Shown piece by piece: positions 22,210-32,573 of a stretch of DNA of 64,000 nucleotides. The DNA lies in NCBI GenBank assembly GCA_037893225.1, contig JAZGUH010000363.1, positions 2,170,001 through 2,234,000 on the forward strand, given 5' to 3'. The position numbers and the translations under genes are program-made. Position 1 is the first letter of the stretch. Each line of letters begins with the position of its first letter. Source of the DNA: Hippasteria phrygiana (lineage: Eukaryota > Echinodermata > Asteroidea > Valvatida > Goniasteridae). The notes beneath the pieces are model-generated. The model did no database searches. It was not told the origin of the DNA and saw only the letters and a program-made list of their open reading frames with translations.

Positions 22210-22448
22210 GACGAGTGCAGGAACCAGACATAGTCGGTCTAACGTATGACGTCACGCCAATCGAGCGGATGATCATCGTGTGACCTTTGTTTTTCTAAAT
22301 CGCAATAATCGTACTTCAAACTTTTTATTCTGTAGATTTTTTTGGGGCGCTCCAAAGCAGATAATAATATTTGAAAATGTTTTGGCCATATATGTATCAC
22401 AATATAAAGCAAGAAAGCAATGTTTACATGTTATGTTAGAGGCTAGCT

Positions 22449-23011
22449 TTAACATGAACTGTATGATGACATTTCTTGAATGCTAAATCACTCCGACTAG
22501 AATCGAAGAATCTGATTGGCCTGTACTGTACTGTTTGGTAGGCACGTACAAAAACCCACAGAGATCACCCACGCAGTAATGCTCGATTGTGATTGGTTGA
22601 TGAGTCTAATGCATGTTTCTAATGATGACATAGATTTGTGCACTACATGTGTATAGTGTTTGCCTATAAAAGGAAAGGCAGGACTGAATAAAACCCACTT
22701 CTTTGCTTCGATTAAAAACATGTAGAGAGGTGGGACCAGTAAGAAGTCAGTCAGTTTCCCAGGTCCAATTATTTGTTGTCTCAGGGGTGTGATCCACTCG
22801 ACGTCAGTGTCATCCACCATCCACCCAATCCCCAGGTAATCCACCCAATCCACCCATCCCTTAAATAGATACACAGGCTTAGCCCGTTAGCCACTACTGT
22901 GTGGACGCTGGAAGTCTGACGTCACCGAGTGCTGTGGCCTACAACCGCAGGTGATGAACGCCATCTAGACCTGACTAGGGTAGGGGAGGCTGATTGGTGA
23001 CGCACGTTACA
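22449..23011 (+). repeat. 3' LTR of Gypsy B, main fragment
   Basis: Begins with the duplicated TTAA and continues ACATGAACTGTATGATGACA as in the 5' LTR, ending CACGTTACA. It retains GCCTATAAAAGG (about 22671) and GAATAAAACCC, so the promoter and poly(A)-type words missing or altered in the 5' LTR survive here. Confidence 0.8.
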
Positions 23012-25429
23012 ATATAGCCCCGTGCATTGACCAACGAACCTCTCGCACCGAGCCGGTCAATTTGTGACGGGATGAGCCGTCAGCGAAATGCCTGGGTGGC
23101 AAACCTAAATTATATTGTGATTATGCAGAGGGAGGAGTGCGCCCTCGTGCGCACTACACGAACTACCCATTCGTGTCAGTTGCGATCCAGACGTCAAGGA
23201 GTGAACGTTGTGCATGGCATGCAGTGCTCTAGTTAATTCAATTGAGAGGTTTATTCTCTTGAACGGTACAACCTCTGCCCGGGGCAGGAGGTTGTGAGCT
23301 GCAGTAGCAACTGGCCCTAGCAGAGCTGAAACGGACCCGTCGAAGAAGTGCTGTGCTACTTGACTGGTACAGGGTACCGAGTGTCTATAAGTTTGGGGTA
23401 AGAAAACTTACCGAGTAACTGCATTGCTGTGTGATTTACATTAAAGTGCAGGGGATTGTGTAGGGTATAGGGTTAAGTGTATCTCGTGTACGTTAGTGGT
23501 CAGTTAGGCTGAGAGATCAGTAGCCAGACGAGCGATAGGGTTGCCTTATCGGGTAATTCTGTGGCCTATGACCTGTGAGGGTTACGGAGAACTTCCCCGA
23601 CCTCATCAATCCTAATTTCAGTGGAGGTTAGTGTGGAATAAACTAACCTGGGGTCCCATGTAAACTATGGAAATTATTTAGAGTTACAGTTGGAGGTTTA
23701 CCCCGTGTATATAAGTAAGGGTTGTTGCCAACCTGTAAGAGGTTAAATAGCCCTCTGTGCAGTGTGTAGCATAGGAGGTTTACTATAAAGTATAGTGATG
23801 TAACCCTCAACTGCTGAGTAGGCACAGTTATTGTAGAGGCTTGCCTAATTTGTAAAAGTTGGTGAAGTAAACCTCAGTGAAGTAAGATCGTGTTATAAAT
23901 AAACCTCATCAGTGCATTTTGCTTGTGTACACTATATATAGTTGAATAGAGGTTGGAGTAAACCTCATCATTCTAATTGTGCCCATATACTGAAAGAGGA
24001 TTAAGAATGAATCAGTTGTGTGTTGTTATAACTTGTTGTCTTGTCCTAATTAATAATAGTGTATTAGGCAGAGTAGTTAAATCCTTGCTCGTTGGTATAT
24101 TTCCAACAAACGGACAGGCCTAGGACTAATCAGTTCTTTATTCGTGACAATTCCGCTCATGCATATTAGAGGATAATAAATATTTGTGGGAAAACCGCCA
24201 CAAATGCACACAGTTTTTTCCGGAGTTGTGTACCACTATACATGAATGCTTGGTACATCCGCATTTCGTCGTATTATAGTGATTTTGTCAGTAGTCTTTA
24301 TAAAAATGTGACATTTTCATTGTGACTGCAAGCTTGAATTGTCCACGTCTATTGGGTAGATTCATTTTAGCGTTCAAAATTTAAAATTAGACGTTCAATC
24401 ACGAGCTTTGGCATCATTTTCGTCCGTCATGTTGTCCCTGGCGATATCCAATAATGCTATGGTCTGGTTGCGGACCGAGTAGACCTATGCTTCTTGCACA
24501 ATTGCATATTTTACAGTGTGACGCGTGGTAGGTATATTTAAATGTATATGTACGCTAAAGCGCGTGTGGGTTGTGCGATGCAATGGGGTGTTGCGATGTT
24601 TTCATTTCGCGGTCGATTGACATGTGCGTAGCATTATCATGCACGGCATATTACTGCATGCGCTTTTGGTGAAATAGAAAGAAAACATGAGACAGGGAAA
24701 AAAATAGCAAGAAGAAATGCTTTTTTATTTTATTTCAGAACACATTGTCAATATCACGTGACTAAACATTATTTTGGACTTACTGATTACCTAGAAAAAT
24801 TTTGTTAGAATTGTGGGTGTTATTAATTACCGATAATATGTTTGGGCGTCAGTATAGATAAATAAATAAATTGTAAATTTTGGGTAGTTGGTATAAAATG
24901 AAATGTAACTTGGCATGTTGAAGCCACCGTACAATGTACCTCTTTCGTTGTTTAAGCAAAATATAGGTGGGGTGAGGTTATCGAGTCGTTTTCATTGGTT
25001 GGTAGGACTGCCACGCCTTGAACAAATTAGAAGTAAGATGGTTGTACTGAATTTGATTGGTTGTTGGGCCATCATACCCATTTATTGATAACCAAATTTA
25101 TTGGAAGGATTGGCTAATTTGTGTATTTTCTATTGGTTGAATTTGGGGATTGGCAGATATATCGGGGAAATTGAATTTTTGGGGATAGTCTGCGCTTGAG
25201 TTTACCGGGGAGAGGGCCATCGCCGGGCCAGCCTCGATGTTTTTGGAGGATTTTGGTTGTTTGAGTTATTGAGAACTCTTACGTTTGTTGTGTCCGAAAT
25301 CATGTAGTGGCAATTGAGTGCCGTTTTGCGTGGACCAGTTCTCCAATCCAAATAAGTATCTGCCAAGTGCAAATTTTCATCCAGGGGTTTGAATTTCTCT
25401 ACGAAACCAGGATCATTCCTGTAAGTTAT
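23012..25429. other. Unique AT-rich region, no gene recognised
   Basis: No open frame has motif support. Between 23240 and 23970 the word GAGGTTTA or its complement TAAACCTC recurs about eight times with irregular spacing, which may be a degenerate minisatellite. The last bases before 25430 are the target site of element C (TTAT). Confidence 0.35.
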
Positions 25430-26238
25430 TGTAACAAAATTTGATTTTCTTAACTATACTTTTTTACACTACAATTTGGAGCAGCTATCAAGCATTCCAC
25501 ATTCCTTGCCGCTTATTATGTAACCAATGGTATTTGGATTAATTCATAAGTTAAGCTTTTGTTGACCCACATATGTAGTTTGGGGCTAAAGGTACCTGGC
25601 TTAGTATATTTGTTATACTCATGTTATGTAATTTGTCTTGGTTAACAAAGACTGCATGTTTTAAGGAAAACCAGGCTTATATAAACCCCTTGTGGATTCA
25701 TCCGGGCGTGGACTTGTGGCTGGGTTATGGTGGTGGATGGTGGTGTCTAGTTTGGCTCCCTGTTTTGTTATTGATGGGAGTCCAGCTTTAGTTAACTTTG
25801 TTGTGCGTGGGAAATTATGTTTACTAGATTGCACCATCGCCACCGCCATACATTATAAGGGTTCAGTACTCTGCTGTCTTGTGAGTATATTCCAATTTTA
25901 CTTACAGTCTTTAACCATGCCAAAGCTACGGTGTTTTTTTTTTATCGTAGCTGTTTAGCCTTAGCCCTGCATGTATTCACTTTTGCTCTGTCGGTAACTT
26001 ATATGTAGTGCTTCCATTGTTTATTACTTGCCTTGCTCTCCCTTGGAGAGCTACATATGTATGTTAGGAAAAGAAGGACCTAATAAATTGAAGTATTTGA
26101 TTTGTTTAGATTTCATATATGTATCATCATTAGTCTCTTTTCGTTTCGTTTGTTTTTCCTTGATTAATTTACACATTTATATGATTTATTAGTTAATCCC
26201 CCCAACTGGCGGTTTGGCTCCATTGGGAAACCGTTACA
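25430..26238 (+). repeat. 5' LTR of Gypsy C
   Basis: TG...CA ends; a GCTTATATAAACCCC TATA-type promoter word near 25675 and CCTAATAAATTG poly(A)-signal-like word near 26080. It contains 12-14 extra bases (CTGGGTTATGG region) and a longer T-run than the 3' copy. Confidence 0.92.
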
Positions 26239-26243
26239 GTTTT

Positions 26244-26261
26244 TGGTGGAAGATCCGGGTA
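26244..26261 (+). promoter_or_regulatory. Primer-binding site of Gypsy C
   Basis: TGGTGGAAGATCCGGGTA starts six bases after the LTR. It begins with TGG as expected for complement to a tRNA CCA end. I could not assign the tRNA with confidence. Confidence 0.55.
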
Positions 26262-26303
26262 CCTCTCACATTTAAATTTGTATTGCAAGAATAGATACTC
26301 GAT

Positions 26304-27480
26304 TATGGCTTTTGGACGCAAGGCAGTGTGCGAACAGATGGATCGTACTATACGTTTGTTACAGACAGAGCTGGATAAAAAGTTGTGTGATATACAAGTG
26401 GGGATAGGGAATATGGGCAGGTCTGCTCCGTCCAGGGGGAACAAATTTCCTCGACCCAGTCGTAGGTCCACCCCCCATGGACGAGTATGGGCAAAGGCAA
26501 GGTAGGCTGACAGACTGGCAGGATACTGAACCCTATATAATTGATACCCCAGTTCCTGGTGTATCAAATCCGGTATTTGATATGGGCTTATCCCTGCCAT
26601 AAACACCTATGGCAGTAATTGTTCCTCCAGAATTTTCTGATGCTCCCATTAAGAAACCAGTAGTAGTTCCTGACATTTTTGATGGTAGAACACAATTAGA
26701 CAACTGGATAACTCACCTTAATCTCTGTAGTCAAATTAACTCGTGGACAGAAGCACAAAAAACAGTTTTTTGGCTGTTAAGCTGAAGGGCCCTGCTTTAC
26801 AAGTATATACTGACTTACCTGAGGCGAAGAAAACCAACTATGCAGAGCTCGTCAAGGCTTTGCGAGAACGCTTTAGTCCTCCAGGTCAGACGGATCTCTA
26901 TCGAGCCAAATTAAAAGCTAGGGTCCGAAGGAAAGGTGAACCGCTCCCTGAACTTGCGAGTGATATTCGTAGGTTAGTTCTTAGGGCATACCCAGATGTT
27001 TCTTCAGAGTTTAGAGATGAGCTGGGTCGTGATTGTTTTTTGGATGCCTTGGATTCTCCAGACATTCGAGTACAGGTTAGGAGACTTAAACCTAAAACAT
27101 TAGGTTTAGCACTTACCTTGGCGTCGGAGGAGGAAGCCTTTCTTCACCTTGAATATAATAAGGAAAAGCTGCCCAAATACGTGATAGCTAGTGCAAAGCC
27201 TAGTCATGGTAGTTCAGAGTCAAAATTAAAAGATGAACTGGAGAATAAAATTAAACAGTTGGAAAAACAAATCCAACAATTACAGTCCCAGGTAAACTTC
27301 CGTTATCCAAGGAAGAGAGGGCCTATGGTTTGCTGGAACTGTAAGGAGATAGGACACAAAAGATCAGAGTGCCCACACTTGTTGTCATACTCTTCTAATC
27401 CTGCTTCTCGTCAGCCAGATAATGTTTATCAGGGAAACGAGACTCGGCTGAGTATGGGGCCAGTACCCAGCCCTCAATAG
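26304..27480 (+). pseudogene. gag: Gag of Gypsy C, broken at homopolymers
   Basis: ATG 26304 opens MAFGRKAVCEQMDRTIRLLQ. The frame breaks at a C6 run near 26470, and there is a stop near 26600. It resumes with PVVVPDIFDGRTQLDNWITH (capsid start), breaks again at a T6 run near 26768, and then runs open to 27478. The last part holds a coiled-coil (KLKDELENKIKQLEKQIQQL) and a C-x2-C-x4-H-x4-C knuckle, CWNCKEIGHKRSEC, at about 27330-27375. The role is virion-like particle formation and RNA packaging. Confidence 0.85.
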
Positions 27481-27544
27481 GTAGTAAGGCCCAGTCTGCA
27501 ACCTGTTTTGTACATGGTACAATAAGCGGTGTTGGGGTAAAAAT

Positions 27545-29349
27545 TAATTGATACAGGTTCATCTGTTACCATTTTACATCCATATACTTGGGAATTGTTG
27601 CCACATTATGTACGACAGGGTCTACAGTCTTATAGTGAGTCAGTAGTTGCAGCGGAAGGCAGTGCCTTGCAGGTGGAAGGCTGTGCCCAAGTAGTTATTG
27701 GATTTGGTAAATTGCGTAGACAACATACAATTTTAATAGCGCCAATAACATATGCAGGCATTCTTGGGATGGATTTTTTGTCGGAATATGGTGGAATTTT
27801 GAATATCCCTAATCGTAAACTTCAGTTTGGTGACCTAACTATTCCGCTAATTACAGAAGTTGCCTCATTTGCATGCTGTCGTATTTCAGTGGCAGAGACG
27901 GTTGTAGTTCCTGGTAATCGTGAGATAATTGTCCCTGGAAGAGTACACATGTGTGGTAAGATAACCGATGGGGTGGTAGAATCGTCTTGTAAATTAGCAG
28001 CAAAGGATAATGGTATATTGATTGGACGAGTCTTTGCTAACCCTTTTAAAAATTTCATTCCAGTCAGGGTTCTTAATGTTCAACCAGAAACTTCGGTGTT
28101 GCAAAAAGGCACAAATATAGGGGTGTTTCATTCGGGCGAAGCAGTTAATGTTGAACAGAGTAAAATAGATACACATAGTCCAGCTATGAAAGATCTCTTG
28201 GAACGCAGCTCTGTTAACCTAAACGAAGAACAGAACCATAAACTAACAGATTTGTTACAAGAACACAGTTGTGCTTTTTCTCAAGTAGGTGAACTTGGTC
28301 AGACCAAAGTCACCTATCATCACATTGACACGGGTAATGCCAAACCTCGTCGTTTGCCGGCTCGGCGATTGCCATACCATCAAAGACAAGAGGCACAGAA
28401 ACAAGTTGATGAAATGCTAGAGTCTGGTGTAATTTCTCCATCCTCCGGTCCCTGGGCAAGCCCAGTAGTATTGGTTAAAAAGAAGGATGGATCTACGCGA
28501 TTTTGCGTAGATTACCGGAAACTTAATGAAAAGACACTTAAAGATGCCTATCCATTGCCACGTATAGATGATAGCCTGGATGCTCTTTCTGGATCTCGAT
28601 GGTTTTCATCATTAGATCTTGCTAGTGGTTACTGGCAAGTCGCAGTAAACCCCAAGGACAAATCCAAAACAGCTTTTACAACCGGTAGTGGCCTTTTTGA
28701 ATTCAATGTCATGCCCTTTGGGCTTTGCAATGCCCCTAGTACTTTTGAAAGGCTGATGGAGTTGGTTCTGAGTGGCCTCCATTGGAAAACTTGTCTTATT
28801 TACTTAGATGATATTCTCATTTTTGCACCAACTTTTGACGAACATATCGCTCGTTTGGGTGAAGTTTTTACTCGGTTATCACAGGCAGGTCTCAAGTTAA
28901 AACCCAAGAAGTGTTCTTTGTTTCAAACAGAAGTCGGCTATCTTGGTCACATTGTGTCGAGCAAAGGGGTATTGACTGATCCGGAAAAGACGGCCAAGGT
29001 TCGTGACTGGCCAACTCCTCGACATCTTAAAGATGTTCGGAGTTTTCTAGGATTATGTTCATATTATAGGCGTTTTGTAAGAGATTTTGCCTCCATTGCT
29101 TCACCATTACATAGACTTGCCAAGAAAGATGTTAAATTTGAATGGACACAGGAGTGTGATGTAGCTTTTAAGTTGCTGAAGGAGAAATTAACCACTGCTC
29201 CCATCTTGACTTTTCCAGATTTTTCGTTGCCATTTCTTCTTGATACAGATGCTAGCGGAACTAGTATTGGTGCAGTTCTTTCACAAGTTCAAAACGGTCA
29301 AGAAAAGGTAATCGCAAGTCGTAAGTTGAGTAAAACAAAGCAATTATAG
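27545..29349 (+). pseudogene. pol: Gypsy C protease, RT and start of RNase H
   Basis: Protease is LIDTGSSVTILHPYTWELL with the second block AGILGMDFLSEYGG. RT has [50 protein letters not shown] and the intact YLDDILIF catalytic box (about 28800). RNase H starts with LLDTDASGTSIGAVLS. A one-base break in the run GGGGTAAAAATT near 27540 separates it from upstream sequence, and another near 29335 ends the frame at 29347. All catalytic residues I can see in this section are intact. Confidence 0.92.
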
Positions 29350-31367
29350 TGTCACCAGACGAGAGCTTTTGGCGGTAGTTCACTTTGTCAAGTATTTCAG
29401 GCATTATTTGTATGGCAAGAAATTTACACTGAGAACTGATCATGGGTCTTTGCGATGGTTGTATAACTTTAAGAATGTACAAGGCCAGCTTGCACGATGG
29501 TTGGAGATTTTAAGTTCATTTGATTTTGATATATGCCACAGACCTGGTACTCAACATAAAAATGCAGATGCATTATCACGGATAGCAGAACAGTCAGAAA
29601 TTGATCAGAGAGATGAGTTTCAAGTAATGTGTGGATCCATGAGTCAGACTTTTGCAGGTTGGGACGAGGATGGATTCCGTGAGGCTCAACACTGTGACCC
29701 CTGTCTAGCACCAATTATTAGGTGGAAGGAGAAAAGTCAAGTTAGACCACCGGGCAGTGAAGTGTCTTCTTATGGTAGAAAGACAAAAGGGTATTGGTAT
29801 CAATGGGACCAGCTGGAACTGGACAATGGTATGTTGTACAGAAGATTTGAAGGGAATCCATCTCTCTTACAACTTGTGGTTCCTGCAGCCAAGGTTAAAA
29901 CAGTCTTCACACAAGCTCATAGTTCAAAAACTGGTGGCCATCTAGGTCGGTCGAGAACATTTAAAAAGATCCAACGATCATTCTACTGGATTGGGTATCG
30001 TAGTGATTTAGAACAGTTGGTCAAACAGTGCGAAGCCTGTGCTAGAAGGAAATCACCGGCTCCAAAATGGCGAGCCCCACTTCAACCTTCATCAGTTGGT
30101 GCCCCACTAGAGAGATTGGGCATAGATATTTTTGGGCCATTGCCACGTTCAAAACGTGGCAACAGATACATTTTAGTAGTCATGGATTATTTTACGAAAT
30201 GGGCCGAGGCATACCCATTACGTAACCAAGAAGCACATTCAGTTGCTACAGTGTTGGTCGAGCAATTTATTTGCCGCTTTGGGGTGCCTTTAAGCATACA
30301 CTCTGATCAAGGTACCAATTTCGAGAGTCAACTTTTTCAATCCATTTGCCGGTTGTTGGGTATAAATAAAACACGCACAACACCGTATCATCCTCAATCA
30401 GATGGTCTTGTCGAACGATTTAATCGTACGATACAGACCATTCTTAGTATGTACATCAAAGAAGACCAGTCCGACTGGGATGTACATTTACCGTATGCCA
30501 TGATGGCATATAGAGCGAGTGAGCAAGAAACTACGGGGGTAAGTCCAAACAGAATGATGTTTGGAAGAGAACTATCATTGCCATTAGATTTGCTTGTTAG
30601 TCATTCCCAAGGTGGAGAAAATAAAAGTTCGGATGAATATGCATCTGAACTTTATCATCGAATGCAAAGATCTTTCGAAGTTGCTCGGGAAAAGATTAAA
30701 GGACAGCAGAAAAGACAGAAACGGTTATATGATGCCAAGTTAAAAGGTAATCCATACTCTCCAGGTGACAAAGTATGGTTGTATAACTATGTTCGAAAGG
30801 TCGGCCTTAGTCCAAAGTTACAATCTCATTGGAAAGGTCCTTTCCGTGTTGTGAAATGCATATCGTATACAACATGTCGAAACGGGACAAAGAAAAGTTG
30901 TCCATTTTGACAGATTAAAACCATGTGTTTTAAGTTATGTTTCACAGGAAGTTCCAGAAGATTTCGGCAGTACAGAACTTGAAGTGACTACCGGAGACAC
31001 TACACAAGAACGGGAGGGATTGGACACCATCGGAGGGACTACCGGTACCAGTGATGAGTACGACAGCGAGAGTGACAGACGGAGACCTTCGGAATCGCCT
31101 TGGAGCAGTGATTTAGACCTCCATTCTACCAGGGAAGCATTAATAGCGGCTGGTGGTGGAGAGATGGATGAAGGAGCATACGGAGGAGACATTAGGAACT
31201 TGGAGGACACCATCACTGCATCCGACAGGGACTATCCCAGATCAAAGTTGGACGAGGAGGAACAGGAGGCATCATCGAATTATGGAGATGTGGAATTTGG
31301 CCAGACACATCCCAGACGTCGACGAAAATTGCCGATGTGGCTTCGCACAGGGGATTTTGTGACATAA
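29350..31367 (+). pseudogene. Gypsy C RNase H end, integrase and acidic C-terminus
   Basis: The new frame continues SVTRRELLAVVHFVKYF and LRTDHGSLRWLYNF of RNase H. Integrase has the zinc site (HSSKTGGHLG...CEAC), then GIDIFGPLPRS, SIHSDQGTNFES and DGLVERFNRT, giving D, D and E. The GPY-type block is QSHWKGPFRVVKCIS. A shift near 30865 is followed by a third frame to 31367 with an acidic Thr/Ser-rich tail ending RRRRKLPMWLRTGDFVT, a form common at Gypsy Pol ends. Confidence 0.9.
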
Positions 31368-31767
31368 ACTCATCAGATTTAAACCTGCATACAATTGCAC
31401 TGGAACACTTGTGCCTTATTTGGGCTGCAGACCAAATAATTTGGACACTAAGAAGTGAGGAAATAGTGCAAACGAGTACACGAATACATGCATGTAACAA
31501 CTTGCATGTTTTTGAAATATTTAGAACTAGCAGGTTATTATACAATATGAGGAAATTTGTTAAATTGACAAATTATTGTATTTTTTTTGATGGATCACAA
31601 ACTTGCCTAGTTTTCAAACTCTGATCCTTTGAGAAACCTTGGATGCCATGATTGATAATTCGATATCGGTACCGGAATGTAAATAATTTTGTTTTTCTAG
31701 TTTAAATTTTGTTTAGAAATTTAAATTGAATTTCGTATTTTTCAGGCGCAGAGACGCGCCTTATTCA
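31368..31767. other. Gypsy C 3' untranslated region
   Basis: AT-rich sequence between the pol stop and the polypurine tract; no open frame with support. Confidence 0.5.
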
Positions 31768-31780
31768 CAGGGGAGGGCAT
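31768..31780 (+). promoter_or_regulatory. Polypurine tract of Gypsy C
   Basis: CAGGGGAGGGCAT lies immediately before the TGTAAC start of the 3' LTR. Confidence 0.7.
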
Positions 31781-32573
31781 TGTAACAAAATTTGATTTTC
31801 TTAACTATACTTTTTTACACTACAATTTGGAGCAGCTATCAAGCATTCCACATTCCTTGCCGCTTATTATGTAACCAATGGTATTTGGATTAATTCATAA
31901 GTTAAGCTTTTGTTGACCCACATATGTAGTTTGGGGCTAAAGGTACCTGGCTTAGTATATTTGTTATACTCATGTTATGTAATTTGTCTTGGTTAACAAA
32001 GACTGCATGTTTTAAGGAAAACCAGGCTTATATAAACCCCTTGTGGATTCATCCGGGCGTGGACTTGTGGTGGTGGATGGTGGTGTCTAGTTTGGCTCCC
32101 TGTTTTGTTATTGATGGGAGTCCAGCTTTAGTTAACTTTGTTGTGCGTGGGAAATTATGTTTACTAGATTGCACCATCGCCACCGCCATACATTATAAGG
32201 GTTCAGTACTCTGCTGTCTTGTGAGTATATTCCAATTTTACTTAGTCTTTAACCATGCCAAAGCTACGGTGTTTTTTTATCGTAGCTGTTTAGCCTTGGC
32301 CCTGCATGTATTCACTTTTGCTCTGTCGGTAACTTATATGTAGTGCTTCCATTGTTTATTACTTGCCTTGCTCTCCCTTGGAGAGCTACATATGTATGTT
32401 AGGAAAAGAAGGACCTAATAAATTGAAGTATTTGATTTGTTTAGATTTCATATATGTATCATCATTAGTCTCTTTTCGTTTCGTTTGTTTTTCCTTGATT
32501 AATTTACACATTTATATGATTTATTAGTTAATCCCCCCAACTGGCGGTTTGGCTCCATTGGGAAGCCGTTACA
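31781..32573 (+). repeat. 3' LTR of Gypsy C
   Basis: Nearly identical to 25430-26238. Followed by TTAT, the target duplication. Confidence 0.93.

Larger units (their letters stand above)
17046..22448 (+). mobile_element. TTAA-flanked DNA transposon, probably Kolobok
   Basis: Ends AGCTAGCCTCTAAC and its exact complement (22435-22448), flanked on both sides by TTAA. The empty site is preserved in the other LTR (4452-4457 region reads AAGTTAACATG), which proves the boundaries. It holds a THAP exon near the left end on + and a three-exon ballast-domain gene near the right end on -. TTAA targeting with a THAP finger is characteristic of the Kolobok superfamily. The transposase core is not visible, so it looks non-autonomous. 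Several smaller inverted-repeat elements sit inside it. Confidence 0.8.
4422..23011 (+). mobile_element. Ty3/Gypsy LTR retrotransposon B, old, with nested insertions
   Basis: Bounded by a 5' LTR (4422-4967) and a 3' LTR that starts at 17009 and ends at 23011 but is split at a TTAA by a 5.4-kb DNA transposon. Both LTRs run from TGTGATGATT to TTACA. A primer site matching tRNA-Leu follows the 5' LTR and a purine-rich tract precedes the 3' LTR. Decayed gag-pol lies at 9519-14625. A second Gypsy element (A) occupies about 5023-9190. Flanks (GTAT before, ATAT after) give only an imperfect target duplication. LTRs differ by many substitutions and a ~38-bp indel, so the insertion is old. Confidence 0.8.
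25430..32573 (+). mobile_element. Ty3/Gypsy LTR retrotransposon C, very young
   Basis: LTRs of 809 bp (25430-26238) and 793 bp (31781-32573) both start TGTAACAAAATTTG and end CCGTTACA. Comparing them by eye I find two substitutions and three small length differences. TTAT flanks the element on both sides (25426-25429, 32574-32577), a clean four-base target duplication. The primer site, gag with a zinc knuckle, pol and a polypurine tract are present in standard order. The coding part has several one-base frame breaks despite the LTR youth. Confidence 0.93.
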
